DNA of 64,000 nt from positions 1,662,001 to 1,726,000 of the forward strand of contig NC_063259.1 of the NCBI RefSeq assembly GCF_019578655.1, given 5' to 3'. The DNA comes from Ricinus communis (taxonomy: Eukaryota > Streptophyta > Magnoliopsida > Malpighiales > Euphorbiaceae). The notes below the pieces were generated by a model. The model did not search any database and was not told the origin of the DNA. It was given only the letters and a program-made list of their open reading frames with translations. Shown here in pieces: positions 45,899 to 57,671 of this stretch (the first letter of the stretch is position 1; every line of letters begins with the position of its first letter). Both the position numbers and the translations under genes were made by a program.

Positions 45899-46571
45899 AC
45901 TTTCCTCTTCCCACTATCTCTATTAAATTCATCTTTCATAAGAGACATCTCATGGGTTAGAAGCTTGGCTATGAGAACATCCGTAGGAGTCTTCCCTAGG
46001 TCTTCATTTGCTTCTTCAATACTAACCACTCTAGCACCATATTTATCCAAAGGAAGACTCTTAAGGATTTTATTGTTGATGTCTACTAGCTCATAATGCT
46101 TCCAAGCTTTCTCATGTTGTTAATGATGGTGAGAAGTCTATTTGTCATGTCAGTGACGGACTCGTTTGGCTTCATCTTGAATATTTCATACTCGGTGACA
46201 TACATTTGGATATTTCTTGATTTAACTTGCTTTATGCCTTCATGATAGTTCTCCAAGGTAGTCCAAATTTGATGAGCCATAGTGCAATGTTGCACTCTCC
46301 CACATTCTTCTCTAAAAAGGCAACTCACAAGTATAGCAATTGCTTGCTTATTCTTGTAGTTATGCTTCTTGTGGGCATCTACCCATTCTTCTCTAGGAAG
46401 ATCCTTTCTTCACCATTTTTGATTTCGGTGGGAGCTTCCCATTCCTTCACCATATAATCTCACACTACCATAGGAATCCAAGTAGATTTCCATATGAAAT
46501 TTCTAAAAGGCATAGTCGGATCCATCAAAGAATGGCTTGAGGTGTTGGGCTCCTTCATTGGTTGCCATAAC
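45899..46571 (-). pseudogene. Copia-2 gag
   Basis: The minus strand starts MATNEGAQHLKPFFDGSDYAF at 46571, the usual N-terminus of Copia gag. Frames 46328-46086 and 46050-45868 read HQIWTTLENYHEGIKQVKSRN, YVTEYEIFKMKPNESVTDMTNRL and VVSIEEANEDLGKTPTDVLIAKLLTHEM, an unmistakable UBN2/gag-polyprotein domain. At least two frame breaks occur. The reading stops where the Athila-B LTR begins at 45898. The rest of this element is not seen. Confidence 0.85.
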
Positions 46572-46608
46572 CTTTACACTTGCAATAAAAATTGATAAGA
46601 GTGAGCAA

Positions 46609-46620
46609 GCTCTGATACTA
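46609..46620 (-). other. Primer binding site, initiator tRNA-Met type, Copia-2
   Basis: The minus strand reads TAGTATCAGAGC, one change from TGGTATCAGAGC, complementary to the initiator tRNA-Met that most plant Copia elements use. It lies a few bases inside the LTR end and about 40 bases before the gag start. Confidence 0.8.
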
Positions 46621-46623
46621 CTT

Positions 46624-47708
46624 ATTGTCCCTTGGAACTAAGAAAGGGAGTTGAATTAGTGACCTTAAATTACATAATTAAATAGTTTTGGGTAACACAC
46701 AAAGAAAGATTAAGGGAGATCTGAAAAGAGTAAGGGTTAGAGAAGTTGGCACAAAAGTTTATAGTGGTTCGGGAATAATCCTCCCTACATCTACTCCTCA
46801 ACGTCACACTTTAGTATTCACACTATTATCTTTAAGATTATAACCTTTGGGTTTTACAAGTTCACCTAACAACGTGGTATTTTTAAGGCTAATACTAAAC
46901 CTCTTCCCTTACTGAACCAATCTCTCATTATGTCCCTAACCCTTGAGTATTAATGGTTACTTAACAACCAATTCCCTGTGTTTTTAGTACTTAGGCTCAT
47001 ACAACAACGCTTCAGAGTTTTAGTTGAACAATTAGATTGAACTTAATATACTTTACAAAGAAAGAAATTGAGTGTAGAAGTTGAGAAATAAATTTGCGAG
47101 AGTGTTGGTATACCTAAATCACACACTTATTGAGTCTTTAAGAGGGGTATTTATACTCATACCAACCTTTTAGAGACGTGATAATGGGTCTGAAGCTCAT
47201 TAAATGCAAGATTGATGACCTGGCAAAGAAATGCCTGAAGTCTTGAAAAGCGCCCCCTGCACTTTCCAAGTGCACTTACGATTAATTGTGAAAACCACCC
47301 CGGCGCCACAATAGCACCTTTGCGCCTGCCTAGTCCATGCTCAGAAGCACCCTCGTGCTTCTCATTGCAATATCGTCTACCATTTTCATTCTCAAGCGCC
47401 AATATTTAGTGCTCTTGCGCTTCCTGATGCACACTTTAACTGCCAGCTGTCGCATTGTAATTAGAAAGATGTCAAATGGAGTTTTCAACGTCTTGTATCA
47501 TTTTAGTCATATGAAAAGTGCCCCGAGCTCTAGTAGCGCCCTCGCATATTTTGGGTCTTTTTATAAGACTTCCTTGGAAGCTTAAGGATGTTTATACTTT
47601 GATAGGTTCCTTTGATGCTTTGTCATATAGACACTCAAACACAAGTTTAGCAATATTCAATTTGGATGTTAAGATCAAAATAAAGATCAATTGCCCCTTA
47701 TGTCAATA
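46624..47708 (-). repeat. Copia-2 5' LTR
   Basis: On the minus strand it begins TATTGACATAAGGGGC (47708) and ends GGGACAATA (46624), about 1085 bases. Both edges are supported: the primer site lies just inside, and at 47708 the sequence changes abruptly to plus-strand Copia pol. GC-rich words such as 'aagcgcc', 'ggcgcc' and 'ttgcgctt' cluster at 47250-47560. The short frames 47157-47709 on either strand have no support. Confidence 0.65.
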
Positions 47709-49690
47709 ATATTAAATACTAGGGACAACCTTAGAAAAGTTGAATCTAAAGCCAATGAGGGTGTCCTTTTTGGGTATGCCACAACTAGTAAATCTTATAG
47801 AATCTATAATAAGAGAACTTAAGTAGTTGAAGAGTCCATGCATATTATATTTGATGAATCTAACCCACTTGATCTGATAAAGATGGTTATTATTGATGAT
47901 GATGTAGATATCTTTGACATTCCCTCACTAGAACAATAAGGCGTCACTTCAAATGAATATCAAAAAGGAGAAACAAGCATAGATCCACACAAAGTGAAAG
48001 TGGAATAGATGCCTTCAAGGCATCTTTCTCAAGTGCATACCAACCTTGATAGAGATTAACAAGTGAAAAAGAATCATCCTAAAGATCAAATAATTGGTGA
48101 ACAATCAAAAGGAGTAACTACTAAATCCTCCCTTAGAGACATTATTAACTTATTATTTCTCTCTCAATTGAGCCAAAATATGTTAATAAGGCTTTAAATG
48201 ATAATAGTTAGGTGCTTACTATGCAAGAAGAACTCAATCAATTTGAGAGAAATAAGGTTTAACAATTAGTTCCTAGGCCTAATGATTATCCGATTTTTGG
48301 TACTAAATGGGTGTTTAGAAATACACTTGATGAAGATGGTACCATAGCTAGGAATAAGGCTAGGCTAGGAGCTAAAGTCTATAACCAAGAAGAAGGGATA
48401 GATTATGATGAAACCTTTGCCCCCATTGCAAGGATGGAAGCCATTAGATTATTGCTTCCACATGCATCTCATATGGAATTCAAATTTGTTTCAAATGGAT
48501 ATTAAAAGTGCTTTTGTAAATGGCTATATTGAGGAAGAAGTATTTATTGAGCAACCTTCCGAATTTGAAAATTATGAATTTTCAAATCACATTTTCAAGT
48601 TATAAAAAGCTTTATATGGTTTGAAACAAGCTCTTAGAGCTTGGTATAAGTGATTAAGCTTATTTCTTTTGACAAATGGTTTCTCAAAAGGAAAAGTTGA
48701 CACAACTCTTTTCATTAAAAAGCATAAGCATGACATGTTAATTGTACATATATATATGTTGATGACATTATATTTGGTGCTGCTAATGAATGCTTGCATG
48801 ATAAGTTTCCTAAGTGTATATAAAGTGAGTTTGAGATGAGTATGATAGGGGAGCTCAAGTAATTTCTTAGACTTCAAACAAAACAATGTGATGAAGAGAT
48901 ATTTATCAATCAAGCGAATTACACCAAGTTACTTAAATAGTTTAGCATGGAAGGAGTAAAGCCAAACAAGACTCCCATGACCACAACCATCAAACTTGGC
49001 AAGGATGAGATTGGTAGCCAATTTATGATAACAAATACCGATGTATGATTCGCAGTCTTTTTTACCTTACCACTAGCAGACCAGATATCACGTTTATTGT
49101 GTGTTTATGTGCTTGTTTTCAATCTTGTCCTAAAGAACCTTACTTGTATACGGTTAAAAGGATATTAAAATATTTTATTAGCACATTCATTTAGGTCCTT
49201 GGTATCCAAAGAGTAATGCATTTGAGTTTATTAGTTATTAGGATGCGTACTATGCAAGATGCATCTTAGATAAGAAAAGTAGCCTTGGTACTTGTCAATT
49301 CCTAGAAAATTGTCATGTTTCTTAGTTTAGCAAGAAATAAAATTCAATTGCCTTATCCACGGTCGAAGTCGAATATATAGCTGCTGGTTGTTGTTGCATT
49401 CAAGTTCTTTGGATGACGCAATAACTCTTAGATTTTGGAAATTACTTGATCACATTCCTATTAAATGTGACAATACAAGTTCTATCAACATTTCTAGAAA
49501 TCATATCCAACACTCTATGACTAAGCGTATAGATATTAGGCATCATGTCTTCTATAATCATGTGTAGAATGATGATATTGTATTAGAATTTGTTAATATA
49601 ACTCATAAACATGGGGACATTTTTACCAAATCTCTTAATGGGGAGAGGATGAAAAGGGAGATTGGTATGCTTAATAGAAGTTTGTGGTGA
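47709..49690 (+). pseudogene. SIRE/Maximus-like Copia pol (RT and RNase H), broken
   Basis: It enters within pol: GVLFGYATTSKSYRIYNKRT then a stop and EESMHIIFDES is the link between integrase and RT. RT is recognised by a degraded 'R.N...LVP.P....I.GTKW', DIKSAFVNGYIEEEVFIEQPS, KALYGLKQALRAWYK and VHIYMLM (YVDD region shifted). RNase H follows: LGPWYPKSNAFEFISY, DKKSSLGTCQFLENCHVS, NSIALSTVEVEYIAAGCCC and the end near 49690. The 'WYPKSNAFE' block is typical of SIRE/Maximus elements. Many stops and frame changes. The upstream half was removed by, or lies beyond, the Copia-2 junction. Confidence 0.85.
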
Positions 49691-50019
49691 TCTCTTTGTA
49701 TTTTCCTTGATTAATTGCTTTAGAACCTTCGATGTTTGTGCATCTTTTCATGTATATTAGGAACAATTTCTATGTTATTATCTATCTCTTTTATGCTTTC
49801 CTATCTTTTCTTTTGGCTTATTGTTTTTTTTTTGTTCTAAAAAGGAAAGAAGTTTAAGCAATTTACTTGTTATATAATGTTCTTTTAAGTTCAATCAATA
49901 GTTTATGCTTTCAAGTACTATGCCTTATCGTTAATTTTCTATTATTATTGGCATGAAGTGTTTTTTAGGGGGAGGCTTCTTATTGTTTTACCTTTTTAAA
50001 TTGGTTATTTATCTCCACC
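49691..50019 (+). other. 3' spacer of SIRE-like Copia
   Basis: T-rich non-coding sequence between RNase H and the polypurine tract. It is too short to hold the env-like ORF known from some SIRE elements. Confidence 0.5.
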
Positions 50020-50032
50020 AAAAAGGGGGAGG
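50020..50032 (+). other. Polypurine tract of SIRE-like Copia
   Basis: 'aaaaagggggagg' sits directly before the LTR start TGCTGAACC. A run of this type is usual in SIRE/Maximus elements. Confidence 0.75.
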
Positions 50033-50081
50033 TTGCTGAACCTTGAGAGTTCGTAACCCTATTTTAATGGTCATAAAAATT

Positions 50082-50101
50082 TATATATATATATATATAT
50101 A
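50082..50101. repeat. (TA)10 microsatellite
   Basis: A perfect run of alternating T and A within the SIRE-like LTR. Confidence 0.9.
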
Positions 50102-50433
50102 ACAATTTTAATTGAATTTTTATGTGCAAGGAAAAAAGGATTGAAATCCTTTATCTTCTTAGACCAAGGTAGATTCACCCTGTGAACCTTTCTTCATGCT
50201 CGTGAATTCCTTATTTCACAGTCATGAAAAATAGTTTCCCCTTGAATGTCTTGTAGCTCAAAGGCAAAAGTTATAAGAGATCTCATGGCTAGTATTTGCA
50301 ACCATGAAATAAGATTCACGCCCATGAAGAATCTTTTCTCGCTAAATTTTGAAGAAGCCACAATAGGATTCACAGCTAACCTTCCTAGTCATGATGTTGA
50401 GGATTAACGGCCATGAACCTAAAATCACACGTG

Positions 50434-51566
50434 TATTGGGAATTGATATTTAAATATAAGAAAAGGTACAACGGAAGTAATAAAATTTTTCTCAATTCCC
50501 ACCGAGGATCTCATTGATTAAGATAATCATAACATACAAAATAAGCAAAAGATGCAGAAGGCTTACAAAAAGAGTTTTCGGCCAATCGAAGGAGTACATC
50601 TGATGTGCGTAAAATACACACATCTAAATGAGATTTTTAAGATTGATTTTATGGACATTTGGATGTGAGTTGGTCCCAACACTCACCCTATGCATCTGTT
50701 TGTGTGCATTAGGTTCAAAAGAAGTTAAAGAATGATAAAGTGAAGAATTGGAGCATAATTGGACGTCAAAGCTGCTGAAACAAGCTAAGTACGAGCACGA
50801 GGAAGCTGAACATGGCCGTGTTGATTTCAACACTGGCCGTGTTCCTAACACGGGCACCAACATGGTCGTGTTGAGTGCATGAAACATCAAAGAAGAAGAA
50901 GTTTTTAGGGAGCACGGCCACAGAGAGTAACACTGGCATAAACACCAGCCCGTGTTGGGAACACGGGCATCAACACGGCCGTGGCGACAAGGGGGAATTA
51001 ATTAAAAGAAAGAAGAGAGGAAAGAAAGAGGAGAGCGAGGGAGAACATCCCAAACCCTAATATTTCTATATCTAAGGGTTTTATGAGCTGGAACTAAGGG
51101 AAAATGAGACTTGGATCAAGGTTTCAATCGGATTCCCTTCAAAGATTGAAGATTGGGCGAGGTTTGTTGATTGGTTTTCAAATCGAGCAAGAGGAACAAG
51201 AATCGATTCAATTCGAGCAAGAGGAATTGGGGCTGTTTACTCTCATCCAAGGGTGTAATCGGGTTTCTCTACCTTTACTCATTATTGTAATTGAATTCTT
51301 GTGGATTTTGATAATGAACATGATTAGCTAGATTGATTAAATCCATTGGGATTTCTTTACTATGTTGGCTTAGTATTAACTGACAATTCTTTGCCAAATA
51401 CACAATTCACAACGTCTCATGAATAATGCATTAACTTATTAATACTAAAAGCAAGAAGAATACAAAATTGAACAATGCCTTTAGTATAATTGTATGCCAT
51501 CAATTATAATGTATGAATTAACATAGATCAACTGACAACTCTTTGTCCTTAGGGCATACTCTAACA
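50434..51566 (-). mobile_element. Copia-1 solo LTR (minus strand), mostly replaced by an Athila piece
   Basis: Left part 50434-50600 ('tattgggaatt...ccgaggatctcattgatt') matches the LTR end as at 52914 onward; right part 51471-51566 ends 'agggcatactctaaca', the reverse of TGTTAGAGTATGCCC. The flanks ACGTG (50429-50433) and CCGTG (51567-51571) match in four of five bases, a likely target duplication. Only about 260 of the usual ~1770 LTR bases remain; the middle is replaced by 50601-51470. Confidence 0.75.
50601..51470 (+). mobile_element. Recombinant Athila LTR piece with inverted tail
   Basis: It starts TGATGTGCGTAAAATAC, the Athila-A LTR start, and follows Athila-A with palindromic words at 50810-50990. 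Near 51325 it switches to Athila-B-type sequence ('gctagattgattaaatccattggga', as at 12128). At about 51380 the sequence continues as the reverse complement of the next LTR segment (compare 12180-12270), ending at about 51470. Thus A-type, B-type and inverted B-type parts are joined. Confidence 0.7.
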
Positions 51567-51795
51567 CCGTGAAGGATTTTCCTCTCCAAAATTAAAGGAA
51601 CCACAGAAGACTTCACGACCAAATTTTTTAGTCATGAAATTAGGTTTTCATAGTCATGATCCATTTTATTAAATCTAGATTTCATATTGAAGCTTCATGG
51701 TTGTGAATGAAGATTTCCACCCATGAAGCTGCATTTATAAAGATTGTTGAAACAAGTATTTTTACATTAATTGAGGCTTCAACAATCTTTTTCAC

Positions 51796-51804
51796 CTATA
51801 AATA
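51796..51804 (+). promoter_or_regulatory. TATA box of SIRE-like LTR
   Basis: 'ctataaata' followed by 'tataaac', at the transition from the palindrome-rich part (U3) to the rest of the LTR. Good match to the plant TATA consensus. Confidence 0.6.
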
Positions 51805-52335
51805 TATAAACTCTATATTTAATAGTTCTAGGGTAAGTAGAAGCATTTATTTTGAGCCACCATTTGTATTAACTCTTAGCAATTTCAAAACCTTCTTTCA
51901 TTTCATCTTGTATTAAAGATTCAAGATTGGGCTTCAGTTCTTAGGTGGTTGGGTGATTAATTCTTATATTCAAAGCTTAAAAAGGGTTAGATTAAGTGTT
52001 TGGGTAAGCATTGATTATTCTTATAACAAAGATTGGAAATCTTAGATTGTGTTAGAGTGTCAGCCTTAGAAAAATACTTGTATTAGTTCCTAGCTTGTCC
52101 AAAAAGAACTCAAATAGAGTTAGATTGTAATTCTATTTGATAGTGAAAAACTCAAGACAACTCTTCAAGAGTAGATATAGGCAAGGGTTGACTGAAGTAC
52201 TATAAAATCTTTGTGTTGTGTGATTGTGCTTGATCTTCTTCTTATTTAAGTTTGGTTTTTAGGTTTTTTTTTTTATTTCAACCAATACACCTCCTCCCCT
52301 GTTGCTTCTAGAATTACACATTCTTCACCTAACCA

Positions 52336-52913
52336 CATTTATAAAAGAACTCTATTTATCCACCATAATCAAAGAAACCACAAAAAGAAAAATGCCATGC
52401 CACACAAGGGGAGTGGCAAAAAAGAAGGAAGAAATAAATATTTAAGAAAGTACCTAAAAACAAAGTTAAAAGAAAAGGATCTTCCAAAAAAATGTTAAAA
52501 AAATAACAGAAAATTCAAAGACAAATAGATGAGATAAAAAATAAGTATAAAAGAAGGAAACCAAAAGTATAGTGAAAAATGATATTTTATACAATTTCTT
52601 CTTATTTCTTATAACTTTTTTTATTTATCCTACTCATTACGCCCAAAAATAAATAAAATGATTTAACTTATAATCAACTGTTGATAAAAATATTTAAATA
52701 TTAAACATGTAATTATAAAATTAATTCAACGAAAGCTTATTTAAGAATATGATATTTGTTAATTGAACAAATCAAAATTCAATTTAAATCAAATAATGCT
52801 AATCCCTGAATTTTACCTAGGATAAGATGTGAAAGTCAACTGAAATATTCCAACTATTATTTTCTCCTTGTGATCTTGTTATTTTCTAATAATAAAAAAA
52901 TTGAAGACTTAAC
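52336..52913. other. Unassigned AT-rich stretch
   Basis: A-rich DNA with no reading frame, repeat family or terminal motif that I can recognise. It lies between the SIRE-like LTR and the minus-strand Copia-1 LTR and could be original target DNA. Confidence 0.4.
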
Positions 52914-55900
52914 TATTAGGAATTAATTTGAAAAACATCAAAGAGGCAATGGAAGCAATTTAAAACTTTTTCTCAATTCCTAAGTTAGATCTTATTGACT
53001 AAAATAATCATACAAGCAAAGAATGGAGAAGGCTTACAAAGGGACTATACTTCTAGCTTTGTTGATTCATGATTCTTCAAGGATGAGTGATGCACTTCAA
53101 AGCTGCTCAGATGACCAGCCTCTTTTGGTGATCAGCACAAGCTTCTAAGCAAAGATCTCTTAAACAACTTTTAAGAGATTGAAGAGATATATGAGATTAA
53201 AGAGATATATAAGATTGAATGATAGTTCCAACAGGGGGAATAAATAAATTAATCCTATTGATTGATTCACCTAGGGATTTACTTCACAAGAGCATAAAAG
53301 TCATGGCTTGTCACCCCATACACATCTCTATCTATATATGTAGCCTTTTAATCAAAGTCCTTAAAAGTTTAGGAATTGTACAAAACCCTAGCATACATTA
53401 AGTTGGGCTTCTATTTTCCTAATTGGACTTTGATTAATTAAGATCTAATCCATGGATAATAAACTCATAATAGGTCGAATACTATAAGCCTGCTAGCTTT
53501 TAATTAATTAAGTCTTATTTAGGCCTTATATAAACTTAAACCTAATGCTTAAAGCTTCATTTTAATCTTCACTTAAAGCCTACTTGTGTATGACCTAAAA
53601 GGTTCTTAACATGTTGGCTGATGCAATGCTTATGCAACTACAACTAAGGCAGTGAACCTATCGATGCAGCCTAGCACAACAGCAAGTATTAAAAATATCA
53701 TCCTTCAGGAAAGTGAAATCCTAGAGTTACTACTTCGTTCCTTGTTATCTAGCCTAAAATTAATAATGGAGGTTTCTAAATTTACTAATGACTAAAAGCT
53801 AATTCTGAATATACTGCGAGAATGAATGAGCAAAGAGAATAATTAAGACAAGAAAGCAAATCCAAAGAGGACCTAAACTAGTTAGCAACCAAACAAAGGA
53901 TTATGCTACCCATGGACGGATTCTAAACTGAATTTGGTTTCTCTCTCGAGACAACCGAATTCTTAAACCTAAGAACCTAAAGTTGGAATCTCTTCCTAAC
54001 AATTGATTATTAAGTTAGCCTTAAGCTTTAATTCACCTCTATTAAGCTGTGCTAATTCTTAATCTGACAAATTAATTAACCTTATCTCTAAGTGAAAATT
54101 AACTTGTTCTTGTAATTAAATTTCTAAACTCAATTAGAATTTCTCAATTGTTAAAAGAATTCTATGAACAGTAATCAATACATCCAATGTAACGAAAACT
54201 GAGTCTTTATTATTAATTGCAAAAAGAGTACAAGAAAAGAAACTTCAAACATTCTTAACAATTCAGTACAAAGCCAACATAGCAAGGAACCCCAATGGGT
54301 TTAATCAATCTAGCTACACATGTTCATGTTCAAAACAAATAGGAATTCAATTACAATGAAAGAATAAAGAATTTGAAACATATACACCTTTTCCTTGAAT
54401 TGGATGATCAGCTCAAAGCCTTGATCTACACTACAATTGATCTCCAAAATACCTATTGATTTGCTCCAAAACTCCTCTTCAATCTTCAATCGAATCTCAA
54501 TAGTCACGGATCTAACGTCAAAAGGTGAAACCAGTCTCTTGGAAGCCACCTCGGGATGTCTGAAACGTGTCTAGAAAAATTACAAGGGAAGATGAAGAGT
54601 CAAAATCGTCGATTTCCTTCGCTTTTTTGCTCGATCAATTTTATATTGTATGCAAATATGGGCATGTTCAAAGCCTATGTTCCTCAATATGGGCCGTATT
54701 GGTCTCCAAATGACAGAATGAACTGAATCGAGCAAGGGCGTGTTCTGGCCCATATTACCCACACGGGCCGTGTTTTGGGTCGTGTTACCTTCGAGAAACG
54801 TATTGCTTCAAAGTGCTTAAGCTACATGGCCTGAAATTTCTGCACGGGCTCAAACACAGGTTGTGTTGACTTACCAAAAGTAAAACCCAAGGTCAAACGC
54901 CTCTGATTACGTCTATTTTTGCCCGGAATTGATTTAAAATTGCTCGAACACTGATGATGGACCTATAAAATCTCCTGGAATATAAAAAGTCACAAAACAC
55001 GGGTGATTTTGTAATAAAAACACAATAAATACTAAGAAAATGCACAATAACATGTAAGCAAATATGTGTAAAACTATGCACATCATTGGCAATGAATATA
55101 GATTTTGAATTAAACTCTTTTGCTTCAATGTTAATTATCTAATTAAGTTAATCCATATTCATAGATCAAGATTGACATCTAGCAATGCATCATGAATACC
55201 TAAATGTGTAAGAATGATAAAAGTGATTTAATCAACCTTTGCGTTGAGCAAACTTATAATGTAATTCAATCCTTGCATTGTACTTTTATCCCAATTGAAT
55301 CATAGAGTATGGATGCAAGTGTCAACTTTATAGTTGGACCAATCATATTTGTTCTTGATAATTGCATGTAACATTTTACATAAGATCTATGAAACACTTT
55401 TCATAATCTTCATTCATACAACTTTGGCCAAGGATTTTTATGTTAATACATATCAAGAATCATCATATTAAGATCCCATGATATTTTACCTTGCCTAATG
55501 AATTTTTTATTAATAACTTATTATCTTCATATGACTCTTACTATACCCAATGAAAATTCCTTGAGTACTCCTTGAATAGGAGGACATAAGATAGTATCAA
55601 AGTATAGTAACCCTCATATAAGACAATATATTGTTATCTCAAGTCTAAGGATCACGTCCAACATGATTGCCGTATGAGTATTATCCATAGATACTTAGTG
55701 TAAATTCCATACAGACTACTTAGTAGGGTCATGTTCGATGAACTTGCTCTTCTAACAAGCACTTATATGCTTATCTGAAATCTCTACTGCTCAACTTTAT
55801 GAGACAGATTGCTTACTTCATAAGTAAGTGATAGCACATTATAGTAGTCTTGAGCGTTTGATCAATATCCAACAATTAATATCTAATTCATGATTAAACA

Positions 55901-56158
55901 TCGACTATGTATAAAGTTTAGGAACTTATGTAATGAGAATCTCATCATTATAAACTCGCATTATAATTTCTCTTATATTGCGTTTACATTCTATGATGTT
56001 CATCTCTAGCAGTTTGGATTATTCCTTGATAATACCACGACTACTCATATAATTAAGAGTCGAACAATGCCTTTAGTAAAATTATATGCCATCAATTGTG
56101 ATGTATAAATTAATACAGATTATCTAACAACTCCATGTCTTTAAGACTTACTCTAACA
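52914..56158 (-). repeat. Copia-1 3' LTR (minus strand) containing a solo Athila-B LTR
   Basis: On the minus strand it starts TGTTAGAGTAAGTC at 56158 and ends TTCCTAATA at 52914. Subtracting the solo LTR and one duplication copy (53619-55090) leaves about 1773 bases, the best estimate of the full family LTR length. It is collinear with 2814-3240, 40031-40602 and 31228-32600 on the plus strand. Confidence 0.85.
53619..55085 (-). mobile_element. Solo LTR of the Athila-B family
   Basis: On the minus strand it begins TGATGTGCATAGTTTTACAC at 55085 and ends TTGCATCA at 53619, 1467 bases, TG...CA. Flanked by identical TTGGC (53614-53618 and 55086-55090), so it inserted as a complete element and later lost its interior by recombination between its LTRs. 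It is collinear with 44382-45898 and with both foldback arms. Minus-strand frames such as 54310-54549 or 54893-55128 recur in other family members and are not genes. Confidence 0.93.
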
Positions 56159-57671
56159 ATCTTCCACTTGCACTAAAGTATTATCAAAGCCATACTGAAC
56201 TCTTTCTTGTGATGATCATGTTCTTGCTAGGTTAAACGGCTTTGTTGGAGGATCAACTTTGTTATCCTTAATGTTAAAGATCCAAATGTCTCTCATATAT
56301 TGCCTCAAATATAATGAGATGTATTAGGCTCAATTTCTAAGAATGACCTTTTCGAAGCTCTTTTCAGAACTCATGCTTTCTTTTTAAAAATGAATTGAAT
56401 CTATCTTTTAAGTTTATTCTATGTGATTCATAATCAAAATGTTGAATAACTATAAAGTCTAGTATATAACATTACATATGTACATAATAGAATATTATGC
56501 TCTCGCATAAATCATTATTTTAATAGCCTCTTTCTCAATAAGTGTTTATGGCAATATCATTGGAAAGAAATTTATCATGAGACATTGCCAAGAATCTATC
56601 TTTGGTTCTTCCATGTTAAACATCTTAACATATATGTTTATGTACATGAAGTTTAGAACATTCATACAGTTTGAAGCATCTATCTCTATAGATCTCAATC
56701 CTAGAAAGTAAACTGCATGTTCTAACCCTTTATGGATTTATAAGTCTTGGTAGACTCAGGATAAAATATTTGTCATTTTCTCTTTATTTATATGTCCACA
56801 ACATACAATATCAGGAAATATTATATTCCTACTAACCCCTTCATATACACTTGTTTATTCTATTTGGATTAATATTTATAATTACATTACTAATCAACCC
56901 TTTAATTAAGTACGTAACTTATTAAATTTTCTTTGCTCAACCTTTGTGCAAAGACCTACATATTGATTTGTCTCAAAAAAACACTTGTACCTTAATGAAT
57001 CCTATCCATTTAGATGGACTCACCACAGTCTTCACTTAGTTAAACAATATGGTATATAGAATAGAATTTGTTGGCTTGATTTCGACTCTAAGAATTAATG
57101 TCAGACATTAGTCTTAATTTAAAAGTCTCATTAATAATGAGATATGTTTTCATATTTCATACGAGATTCTATTTTTTTATAAATATGCTATCTGCTACTA
57201 CATGCCGAAATAATGTATATGACTGGATTAAAGTTATGCATCTTATGCTAATCACCTTCAAGTTTTATTCCATTTTAATGCTAGTTTGTTTGTCTTGATC
57301 TCTATCAAGATCTACCAAACTCCCACTACTTCTTTCAGAAAACTTCTTTTCTAGAAGGATAGCATATCCTACATAAATGCTTTTGTTTCAAGAGTATGAT
57401 AGTGTTGATATCCTAAAACCTTTTTGGATATCCTACAAATTAACATATATTAGAACAAGACTTTTATCTTTGTCTAACTGTTTATGTTTCTCTTAAACAT
57501 CACATACTAGTCTATATCCTATACAGACATTACTATGATCATATCTTAAATGGAACATATCGGAGTTAATGGTTATAAGAGTATACAACTTATGTGAAGG
57601 CTTGCAACACTCTTTATTGATCTAACTATGTCTCACAAAGTTAGGTTTCATCATCTTATGCAACTTTATCA
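56159..57671 (-). pseudogene. Copia-1 internal region (minus strand), decayed
   Basis: Next to the LTR the minus strand has 'gtgcaagtggaagattg', a purine tract. Beyond it the degraded RNase H end is the reverse equivalent of 39845-40030. The remainder runs parallel to 38400-39850 (for example 'agatcttgatagagatcaagacaaac' on the minus strand near 57300). No open frame remains. It is cut at 57671 by the CACTA element. Confidence 0.65.

Larger units (their letters stand above)
50034..52335 (+). repeat. SIRE-like 3' LTR, interrupted at 50434-51566
   Basis: It starts TGCTGAACCTTGAG and ends near 'cttcacctaacca' at about 52335. After removal of the Copia-1 insert it is about 1.17 kb. Both halves carry the same palindromic word TTCAYGGYCRTGAA in several versions (see findings), which proves they belong together. 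TATA box at 51796-51804, then a transcript leader with 'tagggtaagtagaagc' (a possible donor site). A (TA)10 microsatellite lies at 50082-50101. Confidence 0.75.

Noticed and set aside
57098..57298. 66-residue plus-strand frame
   Set aside because: Antisense to decayed Copia-1 internal DNA, no recognisable features.
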